The notes under the pieces are model-generated. The model worked only from the letters and a program-made list of their open reading frames with translations. It made no database searches and was not told the DNA's origin. Shown one piece after another: positions 59,026 to 64,000 of a stretch of 64,000 bases of DNA (its first letter is position 1; every line of letters starts with the position of its first letter). The stretch lies in the NCBI RefSeq assembly GCF_040270295.1, contig NZ_JBELOE010000211.1, one strand, 5' to 3'. The DNA is from Catenovulum sediminis (GTDB lineage: Bacteria > Pseudomonadota > Gammaproteobacteria > Enterobacterales > Alteromonadaceae). The translations under genes were made by a program, and so were the position numbers.

Positions 59026-60297
59026 ATGGCAAAAATTGCAATAGTCGCCTACCCGGGGGCGCGAAAATGGTTATATAAACATGTTGTCGGAATTGAAGCT
59101 TTTTACGATTCTTTTCAGGCCGACAGGATTCAACCCGGAGATGAAGTGTATGGCATGTTGAGTGTCTCACAAGCGGCAGAAGTGATCGAGTTGGGCGCAC
59201 ATTATTATCATCTATCAACTGCGCAAGAAAGCGCCGTTCAATTAGAATATAACCAACTGTTAGCGCATCAGCCTAAACTGAAAGCGTTTTATATCAGTCC
59301 AAACTATGAAGGCGTCGTTAATCAAGTTTGCAAAAAAACAGTCGCTCAGCTGAATCGCTTTTGGCAAAACTTGTGGCATAAACAAAGTGTGATGCGAGCT
59401 GCAGATTTTAAAATTGCTTTTTTTGCGCTAATGACAGCTTCAGGTATCGGTATTTTTGCAGATGCTTTAACTGGCGTTGAACTGTTTAAAAATCAATTAA
59501 CTTATTGGTTTGGTAAAGATAAACAGTGGTTTGCAGACAACTTTACGACATACTGGTTAATTGAGCTCACACTCGGCTTTGTATTGTTTATCTGGGCTTC
59601 TTGGTCGTTGCGTATGCAAGCCCGAAGTTGGATCCCGTTGCGGGATGTTAAGCGGCAGGATTCTGAAAAGGCCTATCAAGGCTTAGTTTTAACTTTGTCT
59701 TCTGGTTATCACTTTATTGAAAAAAACAATCAATGGTATTTTGTGAAACAAAAGTATGGTGAGCCAATTGAAGTGCCACTGAGCGGAAATTTGCAGCAAG
59801 ATATTGAGGCCTTGATGCCACTTAAAGTACAGTGGGAGCTGATTCTGCGTATTATTCGAAGCCAGACGAGCCACCCCAATAGTGTGTTGCAACGCGTCAT
59901 GTTATTGGGTACACAAGATTGCAGTATAAAAAATATAGAAGGTGTGGTCGAGCGCATTGCACCTGGCACGTATCCGCAAATCAAAAACGCATTGTCGGTC
60001 TTGTCGATGTATCCTGAATTTGCCGCCGTTACATTTGAATCTTATCCTGTGCCCATACCACCTAATGATATAGAAGCCTATTACAATGCTTATCTAAAAA
60101 TCGCTAAAATATGGGACAGTCAGGCAGATTTACCAGAAGAGGGTATCTTAATTGATATCACAGGCGGTAAGTCTGTCAATAGCGTGGCAGCGGCATTAGC
60201 CACACTGCACAACAAAATGCAATTTCATTATATAGATACAAACAATTTAAACGACAGTTTGGTGTATTGCATGGAATACCGTCAGCAGAATATATAA
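59026..60297 (+). CDS. Csx16-like / transmembrane / CARF-like fusion protein
   Basis: This 423-residue protein has three parts. Residues 1-105 resemble the CRISPR-associated Csx16 (VVA1548) family: VAYPGARKWL, DRIQPGDEVYGMLSVSQAAEV and LGAHYYHLS follow its pattern of PGA-x-W, GD-x-V-x-G-x-L and GA-x-YHL. Two membrane helices lie near 130-147 and 177-193. Residues about 285-410 look like a CARF-type Rossmann domain, with VMLLGT and the diagnostic ILIDITGGKSVNS motif at 374-386. CARF domains bind cyclic oligoadenylates made by type III CRISPR systems. No cas gene or array is near. It ends 13 bases before murB. Domain calls are from memory. Confidence 0.65.
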   Translation: MAKIAIVAYPGARKWLYKHVVGIEAFYDSFQADRIQPGDEVYGMLSVSQAAEVIELGAHYYHLSTAQESAVQLEYNQLLAHQPKLKAFYISPNYEGVVNQVCKKTVAQLNRFWQNLWHKQSVMRAADFKIAFFALMTASGIGIFADALTGVELFKNQLTYWFGKDKQWFADNFTTYWLIELTLGFVLFIWASWSLRMQARSWIPLRDVKRQDSEKAYQGLVLTLSSGYHFIEKNNQWYFVKQKYGEPIEVPLSGNLQQDIEALMPLKVQWELILRIIRSQTSHPNSVLQRVMLLGTQDCSIKNIEGVVERIAPGTYPQIKNALSVLSMYPEFAAVTFESYPVPIPPNDIEAYYNAYLKIAKIWDSQADLPEEGILIDITGGKSVNSVAAALATLHNKMQFHYIDTNNLNDSLVYCMEYRQQNI

Positions 60298-60310
60298 CAA
60301 GCGAAGGTCG

Positions 60311-61357
60311 ATGAAAATTATCAATAATACCCTGCATCTAGAGTGTACCGCGCAATCATACATCCGGTGGCCGCAAGACAAAGCACTATTCTCGTCCAAA
60401 AAACCATATTTATTGCATGGCAGCGGGTCAAATATGTTGTTGCTAGACAGGGTATACTGCGGCCAGTTAGTCGAATCGAGCAACACGGATTTTATAATCC
60501 GTGAAGAGGACAACGGTTATTACGTAGAGCTAGGTGCTGCGTTAAATTGGCATTCAGTTGTTAAGCGTTTATTGGATTTGGGGATCTTTGGCCTTGAAAA
60601 CTTGGCGCTGATCCCAGGCACAGTCGGAGCAGCGCCGATTCAAAATATTGGTGCCTATGGCGCTGAATTAGCTGATTTTTGCTGGGCTGTAAATGGTGTA
60701 CTGTTAGACTCGATGACCGAATGCAGTTATAACAATCAAGCATGTCAATTTGGTTATCGCGATTCTATTTTTAAAAATGAACTTAAAGATCGTTTTTTAA
60801 TAACCCGTGTTACTTTAAAGCTCAGTAAAAATTATCAGCCGAATACTCGATATGGTGCATTGTCTGAACTGAACAAGCCGACAGCGCATGATATTTTCAA
60901 ACGCGTCTGTCAGATCAGAAGCGAGAAGTTACCCGATCCAGCAAAAATAGGGAATGCGGGGAGCTTTTTTAAAAACCCATTGGTCTCGGTTGAGCAACTA
61001 GCTCAATTACAAAAAGTGTTGCCGGATGTCGTTTATTTTCCATATGATGATGGCGAAGTGAAGCTTGCGGCGGGCTATCTTATTGAACAAGCGGGTTTAA
61101 AAGGTTATCAAATGCAGCAAGCTGGAGTGCATAGTAACCAAGCGTTAGTGTTGATTAATATTGGGGCAGCAACAGGGCTAGATATTGCATGTTTAGCGGC
61201 ATACGTACAGCAAGTCGTCGAAAATAAGTTTAATGTTTGTTTGCAACCCGAAGTGCGCTTTATCAATAAAAACGGAGAATGTGATGCAGGAGAATATCTG
61301 CATCAATTGCGCGCGTCGTCTTTTTACAAAAATAGGGTAGGGTTAAATGAAGCTTGA
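60311..61357 (+). CDS. murB: UDP-N-acetylenolpyruvoylglucosamine reductase
   Basis: MurB is the cytoplasmic FAD enzyme that makes UDP-MurNAc. The 348-residue protein is of the E. coli type I class. It has the FAD-binding segments LLHGSGSNMLLL and LALIPGTVGAAPIQNIGAYG, the catalytic Ser in KIGNAGSFFKNP, and AAGYLIEQAGLKG with a C-terminal Glu in QPEVRFI. It overlaps birA by 11 bases, the usual murB-birA order. Confidence 0.95.
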   Translation: MKIINNTLHLECTAQSYIRWPQDKALFSSKKPYLLHGSGSNMLLLDRVYCGQLVESSNTDFIIREEDNGYYVELGAALNWHSVVKRLLDLGIFGLENLALIPGTVGAAPIQNIGAYGAELADFCWAVNGVLLDSMTECSYNNQACQFGYRDSIFKNELKDRFLITRVTLKLSKNYQPNTRYGALSELNKPTAHDIFKRVCQIRSEKLPDPAKIGNAGSFFKNPLVSVEQLAQLQKVLPDVVYFPYDDGEVKLAAGYLIEQAGLKGYQMQQAGVHSNQALVLINIGAATGLDIACLAAYVQQVVENKFNVCLQPEVRFINKNGECDAGEYLHQLRASSFYKNRVGLNEA

Positions 61358-62324
61358 AGCATTGTTAGAGTGCCTATGTGACGGACATTTCCATTCTGGT
61401 CAAGATTTGGCGACCTACTTCTCAACCAGTCGCGCCAGTATTTCCAATTGGATCCATAAATTAGAAGCGGCGGGTTACCAAATTCATAAACTTCCGGGTA
61501 AAGGATACAGTTTACCTACCTATGTAAAACCGCTTAATTTTGAGTATCTGCAAGCGTCACTAAAAGATGAGTTTATCTTGCTACTCAATCGCCATTCAGC
61601 CTCAACAAATGAAGAGGTTAAACAGTATTTTAAACAGCAGACAGAGCAAGCCGTTTTAGCCGCAACCGATAAACAAACCGCTGGGCGTGGTAGACGGGGC
61701 CGAGTTTGGCATTCACCTTTTGCGCAGAACTTATATTTTAGTTTAGGTTTAACCGTTAACTTGCCATTAAGTGCGCTATCTGGACTAAGCTTGGTTGTAG
61801 GCATTGCAGTGGCCGATTATTTGCGCCAGCTCAATATTTATACAGAATTGAAATGGCCAAATGATATTTATCTGGATGGTAAAAAGCTCGGGGGTATATT
61901 AATTGAGTTGGAAGGTGACTTTGAGCCACCGTGTAATCTAATTGTCGGGGTCGGGCTCAATGTCAATATGCACTCAGATGAAAGCGAAATTGATCAAGCA
62001 TGGCAGAGTTTGGCTAGTTATCGTGGCGAGCTGTTTAGCAGAGATGATTTGTTAATTAGTTTAAGTCGCCAAATTAAACAGTATATCGAAGAATTTGTGC
62101 AGTCTGGTATGAGTCGCTTTGTACAAAAGTGGGCGCAATATGACCGCTATTTAGATAAGCAAGTGACGCTTATGAGTGGCAATAACAAGAAAATAGGGAT
62201 TAATCGAGGCATTGATCAACTCGGGAATTTATTGCTCGAAACGCAGTTTGGTATGCAAACCATTAGTGGGGGTGAGATTTCTTTGCGCGCAACTGAAAAA
62301 GCAGATGATCATGCCCAAAGATAA
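61347..62324 (+). CDS. birA: Biotin-protein ligase / biotin operon repressor
   Basis: BirA activates biotin and attaches it to the biotin carboxyl carrier protein, and represses the bio operon. The 325-residue protein has the N-terminal winged HTH (HSGQDLATYFSTSRASISNW), the ligase motif GRGRRGRVWHSP, LKWPNDIYLDGKKLGGILIE and GVGLNVNM. The C-terminal SH3-like domain is present. Both functions should be intact. It overlaps murB and coaX. Confidence 0.95.
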   Translation: MKLEALLECLCDGHFHSGQDLATYFSTSRASISNWIHKLEAAGYQIHKLPGKGYSLPTYVKPLNFEYLQASLKDEFILLLNRHSASTNEEVKQYFKQQTEQAVLAATDKQTAGRGRRGRVWHSPFAQNLYFSLGLTVNLPLSALSGLSLVVGIAVADYLRQLNIYTELKWPNDIYLDGKKLGGILIELEGDFEPPCNLIVGVGLNVNMHSDESEIDQAWQSLASYRGELFSRDDLLISLSRQIKQYIEEFVQSGMSRFVQKWAQYDRYLDKQVTLMSGNNKKIGINRGIDQLGNLLLETQFGMQTISGGEISLRATEKADDHAQR

Positions 62325-63099
62325 ATACAAGCTCTTTAACAAACCAGTATTATTGGTTGATCAGGGCAATACAAGAGTAAAATTCGCGCAATTTGATTGT
62401 AGAATTTATGCTAAATCAGAAAGCTATGAGCCAAGCATTGCGTTGATTGATTACGAGCAAGCCGCTCAAAGTAATGCTTTTGCGCATGTTTTTTTAGCAT
62501 CCGTTCGTAAAACGGATTATCCACAATGGCAAAGTGTAAAAAATAACTTTAAGCCAAAGCAAATTTCAGAAGTCCATTCAGCCGAACAGAAGTATGGTTT
62601 AGTTAATGCCTACCGGGAATATGGGCGATTAGGGGTTGATCGTTGGTTAGCTATGTTGGGGGCGTACCAGAAAAGCCTTTCGGCATGCCTTGTTGTTGAT
62701 ATCGGAACAGCATTAACGATAGATGTAATCAACAAGCAGGGGCTGCATCAGGGCGGGTATATATTGCCTTCGGTAAATTGGTCGGTCGAAAATTTTGTCT
62801 CTCGTACTGCAAAAATTGAAGTGAAAGAGATAAATGACATTGCTTGTGAATTAGGCCAATCAACCGAGTCTTGTTTGTTTAATGGCTTATACCATAGTCA
62901 TATTAGTTTAATTAAAAACGAATTTATCAAGCTTAAACACGCAGATCCGACTGCTCAATTATGGCTGACCGGTGGCGAAAAAGAATTTTATCAAAAATTA
63001 TTGGCGCAACAGCAAATTAAAGTGCAGTTGAGTGAAACGTTAATTTTTGAAGGATTGGCCCGCTATGCGTATGACAAAGCACTAAATACGCCCAAATAA
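62305..63099 (+). CDS. coaX: Type III pantothenate kinase
   Basis: CoaX phosphorylates pantothenate in the first step of coenzyme A synthesis. The 264-residue protein has the ASKHA-fold motifs VDQGNTRVKFA, GVDRWLAMLGAY, VVDIGTALTIDV and GGYILPS. The open frame reaches back to 62212 inside birA, but ATG 62305 begins right before the first beta strand and overlaps birA by 20 bases. It closes the murB-birA-coaX operon, and no T-run terminator is seen behind it. Confidence 0.94.
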   Translation: MIMPKDKYKLFNKPVLLVDQGNTRVKFAQFDCRIYAKSESYEPSIALIDYEQAAQSNAFAHVFLASVRKTDYPQWQSVKNNFKPKQISEVHSAEQKYGLVNAYREYGRLGVDRWLAMLGAYQKSLSACLVVDIGTALTIDVINKQGLHQGGYILPSVNWSVENFVSRTAKIEVKEINDIACELGQSTESCLFNGLYHSHISLIKNEFIKLKHADPTAQLWLTGGEKEFYQKLLAQQQIKVQLSETLIFEGLARYAYDKALNTPK

Positions 63100-63172
63100 G
63101 TATAGAAAAGCAGCAGTGTTGCATGAAAACTGAGCGAACAGACAAATTTCTAAATTTTTATGAAAAAAAGGG

Positions 63173-63201
63173 TTGCAAGGCTCGGATTGTTTCTCTAAAC
63201 T
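63173..63201 (+). promoter_or_regulatory. Stable-RNA type promoter of the tRNA-tuf operon
   Basis: TTGCAA (63173-63178) and TAAACT (63196-63201) are 17 bases apart, and GCGCAGC follows directly. The GC-rich discriminator is typical of promoters under stringent control. It lies 20 bases before the first tRNA. Confidence 0.7.
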
Positions 63202-63220
63202 GCGCAGCACTTTTGAGAGG

Positions 63221-63296
<76 letters not shown>

Positions 63297-63312
63297 TCAA
63301 AATAAAAAATTC

Positions 63313-63397
63313 GGAGGGGTTCCCGAGTGGCCAAAGGGATCAGACTGTAAATCTGACGGCTCTGCCTTCGCTGGTTCGAATCCAGCTCCCTCCACCA
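63313..63397 (+). tRNA. tRNA-Tyr (anticodon GTA)
   Basis: An 85-base class II tRNA with acceptor stem GGAGGGG/TCCCTCC, anticodon loop CTGTAAA, a long variable arm and encoded CCA. The anticodon GTA reads tyrosine codons. Confidence 0.97.
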
Positions 63398-63427
63398 AAT
63401 CACAGTTAGGGGTTTATTGCTCAAGTA

Positions 63428-63502
<75 letters not shown>

Positions 63503-63507
63503 GTTTC

Positions 63508-63583
63508 GCTGATATAGCTCAGTCGGTAGAGCGCACCCTTGGTAAGGGTGAGGTCCCCAGTTCAAATCTGGGTATCAGCACCA
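63508..63583 (+). tRNA. tRNA-Thr (anticodon GGT)
   Basis: A 76-base tRNA with acceptor stem GCTGATA/TATCAGC, D-arm GCTCAGTCGGTAGAGC, anticodon loop TTGGTAA, T-arm with GTTCAAATC and encoded CCA. The anticodon GGT reads ACC and ACU. It is separated from the tuf start by 87 bases. Confidence 0.97.
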
Positions 63584-63670
63584 CTCTGACGTATCCTCCT
63601 GCCGTGGCATTGCAACGCAATCTAATCTGGTTTTAAAACCGAGTATTTTGAAAAACTTGAGGTCTGGAAA

Positions 63671-64000
63671 GTGGCTAAAGCAAAATTTGAACGTACTAAA
63701 CCGCACGTTAACGTTGGCACAATCGGTCACGTTGACCATGGTAAAACAACTCTAACTGCAGCAATTTCAACTGTATTGTCAAAAACATATGGTGGTGATG
63801 CTAAAGACTTCGCTTCAATCGATAACGCTCCAGAAGAGCGCGAGCGTGGTATCACAATCAATACTTCTCACGTAGAGTATGATACACCAACTCGTCACTA
63901 CGCACACGTAGACTGTCCTGGACACGCGGATTATGTTAAAAACATGATCACGGGTGCTGCACAGATGGACGGCGCGATCTTAGTAGTAAGTGCTGCTGAT
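63671..64000 (+). CDS. tuf: Elongation factor Tu, N-terminal part (3' end outside the window)
   Basis: EF-Tu delivers aminoacyl-tRNA to the ribosome. The visible 110 residues hold the start AKAKFERTKPHVNVG, the G1 motif GHVDHGKTT, the switch I region ERERGITINTSHVEY and the G3 motif DCPGHADY. The start is GTG with GAGG at 63659-63662. The tRNA-Thr-Tyr-Gly-Thr-tuf order equals the tufB operon of E. coli, so this is the tufB-type copy. The gene runs out of the right end. Confidence 0.97.
   Translation, partial: MAKAKFERTKPHVNVGTIGHVDHGKTTLTAAISTVLSKTYGGDAKDFASIDNAPEERERGITINTSHVEYDTPTRHYAHVDCPGHADYVKNMITGAAQMDGAILVVSAAD

Overview
The window is chromosomal DNA from a marine-type gammaproteobacterium, most likely an Alteromonadales member of the Catenovulum/Alteromonas kind. 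This is inferred from gene content (fis behind dusB, rsuA, hslR-hslO, a complete gspC-N operon, murB-birA-coaX, and the tRNA-Thr/Tyr/Gly/Thr-tuf cluster), the moderately low GC, and the mix of secretion and polysaccharide-degrading genes. No database search was possible, so the genus is a guess.

Layout. 1-4.2 kb: the end of an aspartokinase gene, a methyltransferase, a Na+/solute symporter, a membrane-anchored TPR protein and two small proteins. 4.4-13.8 kb: a carbohydrate island with a GH13 lipoprotein, an AraC regulator, a CBM9/DUF5916 outer-membrane-type protein, a GH53 endo-galactanase lipoprotein and a GH97 alpha-glucosidase lipoprotein. Two LacI-type operator copies lie in front of GH53. 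13.9-27.1 kb: hslR-hslO, then the type II secretion operon gspC to gspN and a small lipoprotein. The secretion system may export the island's enzymes. 27.2-33.1 kb: a candidate minus-strand small RNA, hrpB, mrcB and a convergent MscS-type channel gene. 33.4-37.8 kb: a three-gene signalling operon led by a kinase with an ethylene-receptor-like membrane domain and ending in a diguanylate cyclase. 37.9-44.0 kb: rsuA, purD, an exported methyltransferase-like lipoprotein, purH, fis and dusB. 44.3-47.7 kb: an unknown lipoprotein and a divergent LysR/oxidoreductase pair.

47.65-53.03 kb is a degenerate Rhs polymorphic-toxin region. It has one large Rhs C-terminal fragment, three smaller copies of the same core segment, orphan toxin and immunity-like genes, a frameshifted PD-(D/E)XK-like toxin tip, an array of three 23-bp-period repeats, and a higBA toxin-antitoxin module that splits one Rhs remnant. 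53.1-58.1 kb is a second signalling cluster: a hybrid kinase with two receiver domains and an HPt domain, a receiver-GGDEF protein and a BLUF blue-light sensor.

58.2-63.1 kb holds a small membrane protein, a DUF3859 protein, and the most unusual gene of the window. This is a 423-residue protein with an N-terminal Csx16-like domain, two membrane segments and a C-terminal CARF-like domain, placed directly before murB-birA-coaX. No CRISPR array or cas operon is visible nearby. 63.2-64 kb holds a stable-RNA promoter, four tRNA genes and the start of tuf.

The best candidates for a new system are the Csx16-like/TM/CARF-like protein, the ethylene-receptor-like kinase operon, the Rhs/higBA region and the structured small RNA upstream of hrpB.
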